64,000 nt of DNA, taken from Sphingomonadaceae bacterium 3R27E2-A (lineage in GTDB: Bacteria; Pseudomonadota; Alphaproteobacteria; Sphingomonadales; Sphingomonadaceae). A model generated the notes under the pieces. It worked only from the letters and a program-made list of their open reading frames with translations. It did no database searches and was not told where the DNA came from. Positions 48,442 through 56,766 of this stretch are shown piece after piece (the first letter of the stretch is position 1; every line of letters starts with the position of its first letter). The position numbers and the translations under genes were made by a program. The DNA lies in contig SCNT01000001.1 in NCBI GenBank assembly GCA_005503165.1, positions 186,001 to 250,000 on the forward strand, in the 5' to 3' direction.

Positions 48442-49251
48442 ATGTTGCTGACCATGGAAAAGAGTCTCCCTTCTCCGGGCAAATTGTGGCTCGTCGGCGC
48501 AGGTCCGGGCGCTCCCGACCTGCTGACCTTGCGCGCCGCGCGCCTGCTGGAAAGTGCCGACCTCGTCGTCCACGACGGGCTGGTCGGCGTCGGCGTGCTC
48601 GCCCTGATCCCGTCGCAGGTGGAGCGCATCTCGGTCGCCAAGCAGCGCAGCCGCCACACGATGAAGCAGGAGCTGATCAACGAACTGCTCGTGCGCGAGA
48701 CGCTGGCGGGCAAGCAGGTCGTCCGGCTGAAGGGCGGCGATCCCTTCATTTTCGGGCGCGGCGGCGAAGAACTCGACGCGGCGCGCGAAGCGGGGATCGC
48801 GTGTGAAGTCGTCCCCGGCATAACCGCCGCCGCGGGCTGCGCCGCGCAGGCGGGCCTCCCCCTCACCCACCGCGAGGATGCGAGCGCGGTGAGCTTCGTC
48901 GCGGGACAGTGCAAGGACCTGACCGACCAGAACTGGTCGGGGCTTGCAGGTCATGGCCGCACGCTGGTGATTTACATGGGCCTCGCGACCGCCAGCGCGA
49001 TCGCCGACAAGCTGATCGCTGACGGCGTGTCGCCGGGCCTGCCGGTCGCCGTGGTCGAGCGCGGCACCACCGCCGACGCACGCGTGCTGCGCACCCTGCT
49101 CACCGATCTCGGCGATCTCGTCGCGCGCGAGAAGGTCGCGAGCCCGGCGCTGATCATCGTCGGCAAGGTCGCGGCGCGCGCCGACGCGCTCGACTGCCTC
49201 GGCGCGCCCGGCGTTGCGCAAAACATGAAGAATATAAGGGACTTCACATGA
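48442..49251 (+). CDS. cobA: Uroporphyrinogen-III C-methyltransferase
   Basis: The product is 269 residues if started at the ATG at 48442; the ATG at 48454 is an alternative and neither has a strong ribosome-binding site. The SAM-dependent methyltransferase fold is clear: LVGAGPGAPDLLTLRAARLL, VRLKGGDPFIFGRGGEE, PGITAAAGCAAQAGLPLTHR. It methylates uroporphyrinogen III twice to precorrin-2, the precursor of sirohaem. It heads the operon that encodes the sirohaem enzyme CysI, so its main job here is sirohaem supply. It lacks the CysG oxidase/chelatase domain, which must be encoded elsewhere. Its stop overlaps the next ATG by 4 bp. Confidence 0.92.
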   Translation: MLLTMEKSLPSPGKLWLVGAGPGAPDLLTLRAARLLESADLVVHDGLVGVGVLALIPSQVERISVAKQRSRHTMKQELINELLVRETLAGKQVVRLKGGDPFIFGRGGEELDAAREAGIACEVVPGITAAAGCAAQAGLPLTHREDASAVSFVAGQCKDLTDQNWSGLAGHGRTLVIYMGLATASAIADKLIADGVSPGLPVAVVERGTTADARVLRTLLTDLGDLVAREKVASPALIIVGKVAARADALDCLGAPGVAQNMKNIRDFT

Positions 49252-49544
49252 AATTGCTCACGGGCAACGACCTCAAAACGGGCTTCGTCACCTGGTGGAC
49301 CGGCGCCGACTGGTCGCTGCACATCGAGGACGCCGTCGACGTCGGCGAGCAGGGCGACGCGATCCTCGCGGTCGAGGAAGCTGCGCGCCGCGTCAACGCG
49401 CCCTATATCATCGCGGGCGAGCAAACCGCCGAGGGCCCGCGCCCTGCGCATATCAAGGACCGCATTCGCGCGCTGGGCCCGACCGTGCGTCCCGACCTGA
49501 CACTGAAACCCGCCGATCCCGCGGCCGGCGACTGGGTGATCTGA
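49248..49544 (+). CDS. DUF2849 protein of the sulfite reductase operon
   Basis: The 98-residue protein starts with MKLLTGNDLKTGFVTWWTG and contains DAVDVGEQGDAILAVEEAARRV. I recognise the DUF2849 pattern, which is regularly placed between the sirohaem methyltransferase and sulfite reductase genes in alphaproteobacteria. No enzymatic motif is visible. It overlaps cobA by 4 bp and is 1 bp from cysI, so its role is probably tied to sulfite reduction or sirohaem insertion; that is inference. Confidence 0.85.
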   Translation: MKLLTGNDLKTGFVTWWTGADWSLHIEDAVDVGEQGDAILAVEEAARRVNAPYIIAGEQTAEGPRPAHIKDRIRALGPTVRPDLTLKPADPAAGDWVI

Positions 49545-49545
49545 C

Positions 49546-51177
49546 ATGTATAAATATGACGAATATGACCATGCGATGGTCGCCGCCCGCGTTGCCGAAT
49601 TTTCGGATCAGGTGAAGCGCCGCCTCGCCGGCGAAATCACCGAGGACCAGTTCAAGCCGCTGCGGCTGATGAACGGCCTCTATCTCCAGCTCCACGCCTA
49701 TATGCTGCGCGTCGCGGTGCCTTATGGCACGCTCGACAGCCGCCAGATGCGGATGCTCGCGCATATCGCGCGCAAGTACGACCGCGATTACGGCCATTTC
49801 ACCACGCGCCAGAACATCCAGTATAACTGGATCAAGCTGGAGGACGCGCCCGCGATCCTCGAGGATCTCGCGTCGGTCGAGATGCATGCGATCCAGACCA
49901 GCGGCAATTGCATCCGCAACATCAGCTCGGACCAGTGGGCCGGCGCCGCGGCGGACGAGATCACCGATCCGCGCCCGTGGGCCGAACTGCTCCGCCAATG
50001 GTCGAGCTTCCACCCCGAATTCAGCTATCTGCCGCGCAAATTCAAGATCGCCGTGATCGCCGCCGACGAGGATCGCGCCGCGATGCGCCTCCACGACATC
50101 GGCATCCAGATCGTCGAGAAGGACGGACAGCATGGCGCGGCTTTCTACGTCGGCGGCGGCATGGGCCGCACCCCGATGATCGCGCCGCTGATCGAGGATT
50201 TCGTGCCGCTCGACGACATGCTGAGCTATGCCGAGGCGTGCCTGCGCGTGTACAACCGCTATGGCCGCCGCGACAATATCTACAAGGCGCGGATCAAGAT
50301 CCTGATCCACGAACTCGGCGCCGACGAATATCGCCGCCAGGTCGAGGAAGAATTCGTCCATGTGAAGTCGCTGGGCATCGACCCGCCCAAGGCCGAGTTC
50401 GACCGCATCGCCAAGCAATTCGCGCCGCCGCCGCTCGATGCCTCAGCTCCGGATGAAATCGACCGCAGCGATCCCGATTTCGCGGTCTGGGTCGACCAGA
50501 ATGTCGCCGCGCACAAGGTGCCCGGCCATGCGATCGTCAACATCAGCCTGAAACCCGTCGGCGGCATCCCCGGCGATGCGTCGTCGGCACAGATCGACCT
50601 GATGGCCGACCTTGCCGAAAAATACAGCCACGATGAGCTCCGCGTCACCCACGCGCAGAACATCGTGTTGCCGCACGTCCGCAAGGCCGATCTTTACGCG
50701 ATCTGGCAGGCGCTCGACGCCGCGGGCCTCGCGACGCCGAACCTCGACCTGATCAGCGACATCATCGCCTGCCCCGGGCTCGACTATTGCAGCCTCGCCA
50801 ACGCGCGCTCGATCCCGGTCGCACAGAAGATCGCGGCGCGCTTCTCGGATCTCGGCCGCCAGAAGGAACTCGGCGAGCTCAAGCTCAAGATTTCGGGCTG
50901 CATCAACGCCTGCGGACATCACCATGCGGGTCATATCGGCATCCTGGGCGTCGACCGAAAGGGCACCGAAAACTACCAGCTTCTGCTCGGCGGATCGGGC
51001 GCGGAGGACGTGTCGCTCGGCACGATCACAGGCCCCGGCTTCGACGAGGACGGCATCGTCGACGCGATCGAGCGCGTCACCGACAAATATCTCGCCGAGC
51101 GGAGCGAGGGCGAGCGCTTCGTCGATACCTTCCGCCGCGTCGGTATGGCGCCCTTCAAGGAGGCGATCTATGGTTGA
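49546..51177 (+). CDS. cysI: Assimilatory sulfite reductase hemoprotein (NirA/CysI type)
   Basis: The 543-residue sirohaem/[4Fe-4S] enzyme has the cluster cysteines in CPGLDYC (Cx5C, near residue 410) and GCINACG (Cx3C, near 450), the two repeated ferredoxin-like half domains and the FTTRQNIQYNWI segment near residue 87. It reduces sulfite (or nitrite) with six electrons. The sulfate-assimilation neighbours cobA and cysH make sulfite the likely substrate. No flavoprotein CysJ gene follows, so the electron donor may be ferredoxin or an unlinked reductase. It overlaps the DUF934 gene by 8 bp. Confidence 0.93.
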   Translation: MYKYDEYDHAMVAARVAEFSDQVKRRLAGEITEDQFKPLRLMNGLYLQLHAYMLRVAVPYGTLDSRQMRMLAHIARKYDRDYGHFTTRQNIQYNWIKLEDAPAILEDLASVEMHAIQTSGNCIRNISSDQWAGAAADEITDPRPWAELLRQWSSFHPEFSYLPRKFKIAVIAADEDRAAMRLHDIGIQIVEKDGQHGAAFYVGGGMGRTPMIAPLIEDFVPLDDMLSYAEACLRVYNRYGRRDNIYKARIKILIHELGADEYRRQVEEEFVHVKSLGIDPPKAEFDRIAKQFAPPPLDASAPDEIDRSDPDFAVWVDQNVAAHKVPGHAIVNISLKPVGGIPGDASSAQIDLMADLAEKYSHDELRVTHAQNIVLPHVRKADLYAIWQALDAAGLATPNLDLISDIIACPGLDYCSLANARSIPVAQKIAARFSDLGRQKELGELKLKISGCINACGHHHAGHIGILGVDRKGTENYQLLLGGSGAEDVSLGTITGPGFDEDGIVDAIERVTDKYLAERSEGERFVDTFRRVGMAPFKEAIYG

Positions 51178-51616
51178 GCACGCCGATAATCAGTCCCTTC
51201 CGCAAGCGGAAGGGTGGCACGCCGAGGGTGAGGAACCCGCGGTCACCCTCGACGCCTTCCTCTCGCAGTCGAATGCGACCGCGGTGCGGCTCGAGCCCGA
51301 CGAGGATGCGCGCGCGCTTATCCCGCACCTCGACCGGCTCGCGCTGATCGAGGTCGCCTTTCCCAAGTTCCGCGACGGGCGCGGCTATTCGTCGGCGCGC
51401 ATCCTGCGCGAGGCGGGCTATGCGGGCGAGCTGCGCGCGCAGGGCGACGTTCTCGTCGACCAGATTGCCTATATGAAGCGCTGCGGCTTCGATACGTTTG
51501 CGCCCGAAAAGCCGCTCAATCCGGCCGATGTCGAGGCAGCGCTGACCCGCTGGCCCGAACATTATCAGACCGCCGCCGACGGCGCGGTGCCGATCTGGAA
51601 GCTGAGGCATGGCTGA
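51170..51616 (+). CDS. DUF934 protein of the sulfur assimilation operon
   Basis: The 148-residue protein starts at the ATG at 51170 inside the end of cysI. The C-terminal part matches the DUF934 pattern (IEVAFPKFRDGRGYSSARIL, then GDVLVDQIAYMKRCGFD). The family is conserved next to sulfite and APS reductase genes in many proteobacteria, but the function is unproven. It overlaps both neighbours by 8 bp, which suggests tightly coupled translation with cysI and cysH. Confidence 0.87.
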   Translation: MVEHADNQSLPQAEGWHAEGEEPAVTLDAFLSQSNATAVRLEPDEDARALIPHLDRLALIEVAFPKFRDGRGYSSARILREAGYAGELRAQGDVLVDQIAYMKRCGFDTFAPEKPLNPADVEAALTRWPEHYQTAADGAVPIWKLRHG

Positions 51617-52415
51617 CGTGAAAGTCTCTCCCACCAAGGCCGGCGAAGACCGCACCCGCGACCGCATCGACGTGGCGCCGCGCTTCACCCAGGCCGATGT
51701 CATCCGCCTGAACAATCTGTTTCGCGGCCAGGACGCCGCCGAGGTCGTCGCGAGCGTGATCGGCGCCGGGTTGCTCGGCGAGACCGCGATCGTGTCGAGC
51801 TTCGGCGCCGAGAGCGCGGTGCTGCTGCATCTCGTGTCGCGCGTCGCGCCCGGCATGCCGGTGCTGTTCCTCGACACCGGCAAGCATTTCCCCGAAACCT
51901 TGGCCTATCGCGACGAACTGGCGGCGAAGCTGAAGCTCAACATCATCAACCTGATTCCCGATGCCGAGGAACTCGCCAAGAAGGACGCGACCGAGCTCCG
52001 CTGGTCCTACGACCCCGACGGCTGCTGCGAGATCCGCAAGGTCAAGCCGCTCGAAAAGGCGCTGACCGACTTCGACACCTCGATTACCGGGCGCAAGGGG
52101 TTCCAGTCCTCGACGCGCACCGGCCTGCCGCGCTTCGAGCTCGACGGCGCCACCGGCCGCCTCAAATTCAACCCGCTCGCCAACTGGACGCGCGAGATGC
52201 TGGACGAATATTTCGAGGCGCACCACTTGCCGCGCCATCCGCTCGAGGCCGAGGGCTATCCGTCGATCGGCTGCTCGCCCTGCACGTCGAAGGTCAAGCC
52301 CGGCGAGGACCCGCGCTCGGGCCGCTGGCGCGGCTGGGACAAGACCGAATGCGGCATCCACGAAGCGGTGGTGTCGCCGATCGACGACGATCCGGCGAAC
52401 GATCCGGCGTTCTGA
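51609..52415 (+). CDS. cysH: APS/PAPS reductase (adenylyl-sulfate reductase type)
   Basis: The 268-residue thiol-dependent reductase converts activated sulfate to sulfite. It has a SFGAES nucleotide-binding loop near residue 60 and the redox Cys in KTECGIH near the C-terminus. The CC...CxxC set (DGCCEIRK and IGCSPCTS) is the [4Fe-4S] signature of plant/bacterial adenylyl-sulfate (APS) reductases, not of the PAPS-specific enteric enzyme. So APS is probably reduced directly and no APS kinase is needed for this route. It is the last gene of the operon; dnaB ends on the other strand 13 bp later. Confidence 0.94.
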   Translation: MADVKVSPTKAGEDRTRDRIDVAPRFTQADVIRLNNLFRGQDAAEVVASVIGAGLLGETAIVSSFGAESAVLLHLVSRVAPGMPVLFLDTGKHFPETLAYRDELAAKLKLNIINLIPDAEELAKKDATELRWSYDPDGCCEIRKVKPLEKALTDFDTSITGRKGFQSSTRTGLPRFELDGATGRLKFNPLANWTREMLDEYFEAHHLPRHPLEAEGYPSIGCSPCTSKVKPGEDPRSGRWRGWDKTECGIHEAVVSPIDDDPANDPAF

Positions 52416-52428
52416 CGGACGTCAGCGC

Positions 52429-53940
52429 TTACTCATAATCCTCATACGCCATGCTGTCGTCGGCGAGGTCGCTGAACTTGGTCGTCTTCGCCTCGAAGTG
52501 CAGGCGGATCTTGCCGGTCGAGCCGTGGCGCGATTTGGCCACGATGACTTCGGCGAGCCCGAAGACGCGCTCCATCTCGGCCGCCCATTCCTCGTGCGCC
52601 GCGTGGATCTTGACGTCATCGCCCTCGACCGGGCGCTTGGGTTCGCGCGCGGCGACATAATAATCCTCGCGGAAGACGAAGAGCACCATGTCGGCGTCCT
52701 GTTCGATCGAGCCCGATTCGCGAAGGTCCGAGAGCTGCGGGCGCTTGTCCTCGCGGCTTTCGACCTGACGGCTGAGCTGCGACAGCGCCATCACTGGGAC
52801 GTTAAGTTCCTTTGCCAATGTCTTTAAACCACGCGAAATTTCGGAAATTTCCTGCACGCGATTGTCGCCGCTTTTCGACGAGCCCTGCAAGAGCTGGAGA
52901 TAGTCGACGATGATGAAGCCGATCCCATGGCGGCGCTGGAGCCGCCGCGCGCGCGTGCGCAGGCCGGCAATGGTCAGGCCCGGCGTGTCGTCGATGAACA
53001 GCGGCAAGGTCTGGAGCGCCTGTGCGGCCCGGCTCAGCTGCTGAAACTGGTCCTTGCTGATCTTGCCCATGCGCAGCGCCTCGCCCGAGACGCCCGACTG
53101 TTCGGCGAGTATGCGCGTCGCGAGCTGGTCGGCCGACATTTCGAGACTGAAGAAGGCGACTTTGGCGCCCATATTCTTCTCGGGCGGAATGCCGTCCTCC
53201 TCGTCGCGGCGGAAACGCTCGGCGGCGTTGTACGCGATGTTGGTCGCGAGCGAGGTCTTGCCCATGCCCGGACGCCCCGCGAGGATCATCAAGTCCGAAT
53301 TGTGCATGCCGCCGATCTTGGCGTTCATGCTCGCAATGCCCGTGGTGATCCCCGAGAGGTGACCGCCCGAATTGAGCGCGCGCTCGGCCGCCTGCAGCGC
53401 GACGAGGCTCGCGGTGCTGAAGCTCTTGACCGATCCCATTTCGGCCTCGCCCCCCGCGACGCGGTAAAGCGCGGTTTCGGCCTCCTCGATCTGCGCCTGC
53501 GGGTCGACGCTTTCGCTCGTGTCGAGCGCGCTGTCGACGAGCGTACGCCCGACGCCGACCAGTTCGCGGAGCAGCGCGAGGTCGTAAATCTGCCGCGCAA
53601 AGTCGCGCGCGCCGATCAGGCCCGCGCCGCTGCCGGTCAATTGCGCGAGATAGCCCGGGCCGCCGACCGCCTTCATCGCCTCGTCGGCCTCGAAAAAAGG
53701 CTTGAGAGTCACGGGGGTCGCGATGCTGTTGCGCTCGATCAGCGCCATCGTCTGCTGGAAGATGCGGCCGTGGAGCGGCTCGAAAAAATGGTCGGGGGTG
53801 AGCGCGACGGGCAAGTCCTCGACGACTCGGTTGTCGATCAGGATGGCGCCGAGGAAGGCGGCCTCCGCCTCGATATTGCGCGGCAGTTGGCGGTCTTCCC
53901 CGGCGGACGCCAGGGGCGGGATGAGGGCGAGTTCGGCCAT
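52429..53940 (-). CDS. dnaB: Replicative DNA helicase DnaB
   Basis: The product is 503 residues from the ATG at 53940; the longer open frame upstream translates a family A repeat. The N-terminal domain (NIEAEAAFLGAILIDNRVVED near residue 20) is followed by a linker and the RecA-like domain with Walker A GRPGMGKTSLA near residue 217, Walker B IIVDYLQLL near 325 and the QLSRQVESR segment. No intein is present. It unwinds DNA ahead of the replisome as a hexamer. It stands alone, convergent with the cys operon. Confidence 0.96.
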   Translation of the reverse strand: MAELALIPPLASAGEDRQLPRNIEAEAAFLGAILIDNRVVEDLPVALTPDHFFEPLHGRIFQQTMALIERNSIATPVTLKPFFEADEAMKAVGGPGYLAQLTGSGAGLIGARDFARQIYDLALLRELVGVGRTLVDSALDTSESVDPQAQIEEAETALYRVAGGEAEMGSVKSFSTASLVALQAAERALNSGGHLSGITTGIASMNAKIGGMHNSDLMILAGRPGMGKTSLATNIAYNAAERFRRDEEDGIPPEKNMGAKVAFFSLEMSADQLATRILAEQSGVSGEALRMGKISKDQFQQLSRAAQALQTLPLFIDDTPGLTIAGLRTRARRLQRRHGIGFIIVDYLQLLQGSSKSGDNRVQEISEISRGLKTLAKELNVPVMALSQLSRQVESREDKRPQLSDLRESGSIEQDADMVLFVFREDYYVAAREPKRPVEGDDVKIHAAHEEWAAEMERVFGLAEVIVAKSRHGSTGKIRLHFEAKTTKFSDLADDSMAYEDYE

Positions 53941-54039
53941 GGCGTCACCATGCGCCGGGTCCGCGGCGGGTGCAACGGGGGATGATGTGCAGCGCGGCAG
54001 AGCTGTGGGGCGCCTTGGGGATAAGTTTCGTCCATGGTG

Positions 54040-54101
54040 TTCCCCGGCGAAAGCCGGGGTCCAGAGGAGATGCGACTGGGCCCCGGCTTTCGCCGGGGAA
54101 C
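54040..54101. repeat. Palindromic repeat family A, copy 2
   Basis: TTCCCCGGCGAAAGCCGGGG and its complement flank 22 bp in the gap between dnaB and the UPF0262 gene. It is the same element that lies within the acyl-CoA dehydrogenase gene at 3866. Confidence 0.9.
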
Positions 54102-54179
54102 GCCATAGTTCGAGCACCATCCCTGCCCATCAGGAAGCCCCCTTGCCCTTCGCGGCGCGCCAAGTAGAAGCCGAACGCT

Positions 54180-54677
54180 ATGACCGACGCCGACCCCGCC
54201 CTGCAGCGCATCATTTCGATCGAGCTCGACGAGGGATCGATCGTGTGGCGCAACGCCGACGTCGAGCAGGAACGCCGCGTCGCGATCTTCGACCTGATCG
54301 AGGAGAATAAGTTCGTGCCGCAGCGCGGGCACGCCGACGGCTATGCCGGCCCTTACCGGCTGAAATTGCGCGTGGAAGAAGGGCGGCTGATCTTCGAGAT
54401 CGCACGCGAGGATCATTCGCCGCTCGAGGCTATCATATTGGGGCTGGGCCGCTTCCGCCGCCCGATCCGCGATTATTTTGCGATCTGCGACAGCTATTAT
54501 CAGGCGATCAAGACCTCGACCGCGCAGCAGATCGAGACCGTCGACATGGCGCGCCGCGCGCTGCACAATGAAGCGGCCGAAATGCTGATGGACCGGCTCG
54601 ACGGCAAGATCGCGGTCGATTTCGATACCGCGCGGCGGCTGTTCACGCTGATCTGCGTGCTGCACATTAAGGGCTGA
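54180..54677 (+). CDS. UPF0262 family protein
   Basis: The 165-residue soluble protein matches the UPF0262 family of alphaproteobacteria (RIISIELDEGSIVWRNADVE at the start, LGLGRFRRPIRDYFAICDSY near residue 85, DMARRALHNEAAE near 120). Function is unknown. It starts a rightward unit with a GH25-like gene 1 bp later and cdd. Confidence 0.9.
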   Translation: MTDADPALQRIISIELDEGSIVWRNADVEQERRVAIFDLIEENKFVPQRGHADGYAGPYRLKLRVEEGRLIFEIAREDHSPLEAIILGLGRFRRPIRDYFAICDSYYQAIKTSTAQQIETVDMARRALHNEAAEMLMDRLDGKIAVDFDTARRLFTLICVLHIKG

Positions 54678-54678
54678 C

Positions 54679-55437
54679 ATGGCGACCGGGGCCGCAAGCA
54701 CGAAGAAGAAACCGGCACCGGCCGGAGCGGGCTTTCGCGCCGCGCTGCTGCGCTGGCTGCGGCGGCTGGGCGCGACATTGCTGCTGACCCTGCTCGCGGC
54801 GGGGCTCGCTTTGTGGTGGGCGGCGCGCTGGGCGCCGGCGCGCGACCAATATCCCTGGCAGGGCGCGACGATCGACGCCCGCAACGGCGAGGTTCACTGG
54901 GGATCGGTCAAGGCCGCGGGCGCCGATTTCGCTTATCTGCTCGCGACCGACGGCGCCGAACGCAGCGACCCGATGTTCGCGCGCAACATGCGCGAGGCGC
55001 GGCTCGCCGACGTCCAGACGGGCGCGATCCACCGCTATGACCTGTGCAGCCTCGCGACCGACCAGGCGGCGAATTTCATCCGCCATGTGCCGCGCCGCGC
55101 CGACACCCTGCCCGCCGCGGTGTGGCTCGACTATGACGACCGCTGCCCCGACCGTCCGACGCGCGCGTTGCTCCTCAGCGAACTCGCGACCTTCCTCGCG
55201 CAGATCGAGGCGCATATGGGCAAGCCGAGCATGATCGCGCCGAGCCCCGCCTTCGACGCCGATTATCAGGTGACCAAAGGCATCGCGCGCACCGCGTGGC
55301 TGCGCCGCGATTTCTTTGCGCCCGATTATGGCGCGCACCCCTGGGCGATGTGGCAGGCGAACGACTATATGCGCATTTCGGGCGCCGACGGCACGATCGG
55401 CTGGAACGTCGTGCGCCCCGACGGAGACATCGAATGA
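54679..55437 (+). CDS. Membrane-anchored GH25 lysozyme-like protein, degenerate active site
   Basis: The 252-residue protein has one N-terminal membrane helix (LGATLLLTLLAAGLALWW near residue 40) after a basic stretch, so the rest is periplasmic. The body follows the family 25 lysozyme pattern: GATIDARNGEVHWGSVKAAGADFAYLLATDG, ADTLPAAVWLDYDDRC and PWAMWQAND. In active members the end of the second segment has Asp-x-Glu; here it reads DYD, so the catalytic Glu appears to be Asp. It may be a weak or non-enzymatic peptidoglycan-binding protein. It overlaps cdd by 4 bp. Confidence 0.78.
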   Translation: MATGAASTKKKPAPAGAGFRAALLRWLRRLGATLLLTLLAAGLALWWAARWAPARDQYPWQGATIDARNGEVHWGSVKAAGADFAYLLATDGAERSDPMFARNMREARLADVQTGAIHRYDLCSLATDQAANFIRHVPRRADTLPAAVWLDYDDRCPDRPTRALLLSELATFLAQIEAHMGKPSMIAPSPAFDADYQVTKGIARTAWLRRDFFAPDYGAHPWAMWQANDYMRISGADGTIGWNVVRPDGDIE

Positions 55438-55883
55438 CCGAAACCCGCGACGCGCTGATCGAGGCGGCGCGCGACGCCGCGAGCCGGGCCTATGCGCCAT
55501 ACTCCGGCTTCCATGTCGGCGCGGCGCTGCTGCTCAGGAATGGCGACGTCGTCACCGGCGCCAATGTCGAGAATGCCAGCTACGGCCTGACGCTCTGCGC
55601 CGAAACCGCGGCGGTCGCCAAGATCGCCAACGAGGGCTGGATCGGCGAGCTGGCCGAGGTCGCGATCGTCGGCGGGCGGCCCGAGGGCGGCGCGCTGCTC
55701 GGCAGCGATCCGGTCAATCCGTGCGGGCGCTGCCGCCAGATACTGAACGAGGCGGCCGAGCGGTCGCGGACCGACATCCTGGTGCATTGCGCGTCGGGCG
55801 ACGGCAGCGCGGTCAACACATACCGGCTGAGCGAGCTGCTGCCTGCGGCGTTCGGGCCCAAGGACCTCGGGCTGATCGAATAG
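55434..55883 (+). CDS. cdd: Cytidine deaminase
   Basis: The protein is 149 residues from the ATG at 55434, overlapping the previous stop (ATGA). The zinc site is complete: LCAETAAV near residue 53 and PCGRCRQ near 96, with NVENASYG before them. It deaminates cytidine and deoxycytidine to uridine and deoxyuridine for pyrimidine salvage. The dCTP deaminase gene lies 154 bp downstream, beyond a repeat, so pyrimidine functions are grouped here. Confidence 0.94.
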   Translation: MTETRDALIEAARDAASRAYAPYSGFHVGAALLLRNGDVVTGANVENASYGLTLCAETAAVAKIANEGWIGELAEVAIVGGRPEGGALLGSDPVNPCGRCRQILNEAAERSRTDILVHCASGDGSAVNTYRLSELLPAAFGPKDLGLIE

Positions 55884-55899
55884 CGCTATTTCTCCGGTT

Positions 55900-55983
55900 G
55901 TTTCCCGGCGAAAGCCGGGGTCCAGTATGAGATATACGACGTCGCATCCGAACGCTCTGGGCCCCGGCTTTCGCCGCGGAACA
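55900..55983. repeat. Palindromic repeat family A, copy 3
   Basis: TTTCCCGGCGAAAGCCGGGG and a near complement with one changed base flank 37 bp, between cdd and dcd. The spacing between arms is larger than in copies 1 and 2. Confidence 0.87.
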
Positions 55984-56037
55984 CCGACTTGTTACTGACC
56001 GCTTGCGCAAAGCCCGCCGCCCCGACAAGAGACGGAC

Positions 56038-56592
56038 ATGGCCATTCTTTCCGACCGCTGGATTCGCGACGCCGCGCTCAATCAGGGCATGATCGAACCG
56101 TTCGTCGAGGCGCAGCGCCGCGACGGATGCATCAGTTACGGCCTCTCCTCCTATGGCTATGACGCGCGCGTCGCGCCCGAGTTCAAGATCTTCACCAACG
56201 TCGACAGCACGATCGTCGACCCCAAGGATTTCGACCCCAAGAATTTCGTCGACCGCGAAACCGACGTCTGCATCATCCCGCCGAACAGTTTTGCCTTGGC
56301 CCGCACGGTCGAATATTTCCGCATCCCGCGCGACGTGCTCGTCATCTGCCTCGGCAAGTCGACCTATGCGCGCTGCGGCATCATCGTGAACGTCACCCCG
56401 CTCGAGCCCGGCTGGGAAGGCCATGTGACGCTCGAATTCTCGAACACCACCCCCCTGCCCGCGAAAATCTACGCCAATGAGGGCGCGTGCCAGTTCCTGT
56501 TCCTGGCTGGTAACGAGCCGTGCGAGACGAGCTACGCCGACCGCGCGGGCAAATATATGGGGCAGAAGGGCGTGACGCTGCCCAAGCTCTGA
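56038..56592 (+). CDS. dcd: dCTP deaminase
   Basis: The 184-residue enzyme converts dCTP to dUTP for thymidylate synthesis. Motifs are [17 protein letters not shown] near residue 30, [24 protein letters not shown] near residue 110 with the catalytic Glu in the following VTLEFSN strand, and the C-terminal [12 protein letters not shown]. Length fits the trimeric family. It has a GACGGAC ribosome-binding region and its own gap upstream with a repeat. Confidence 0.95.
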   Translation: MAILSDRWIRDAALNQGMIEPFVEAQRRDGCISYGLSSYGYDARVAPEFKIFTNVDSTIVDPKDFDPKNFVDRETDVCIIPPNSFALARTVEYFRIPRDVLVICLGKSTYARCGIIVNVTPLEPGWEGHVTLEFSNTTPLPAKIYANEGACQFLFLAGNEPCETSYADRAGKYMGQKGVTLPKL

Positions 56593-56599
56593 CGGGCAT

Positions 56600-56637
56600 C
56601 GTCATTGCGGCGAGCCGCAGGCGACCCGGCAAATCCC
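56600..56637. repeat. Degraded family B repeat, copy 3
   Basis: CGTCATTGCGGCGAGCCGCAGGCGACCCGGCAAATCC resembles the left arm of the element at 6335 (CGTCATTGCGAGGAGCCGAAGGCGACGCGGCAATCC) with several changes. No right arm is visible. It follows the dcd stop. Confidence 0.55.
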
Positions 56638-56766
56638 CGCGGTCGATTACAACTCCGAACGAGGCGAAGTGCCAGGTCGCGGCCGGCGGCGAGCATATGC
56701 CGTGGAACAATGCGACGACCTTGCGCGACGACGCGTCGTTATCGCGCGTGAGGCCGACGACACACC

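Noticed and set aside
52429..54120. An N-terminally extended DnaB containing a PAFAGE segment.
   Set aside because: The segment is the translated family A repeat outside the gene. DnaB similarity starts at the ATG at 53940.
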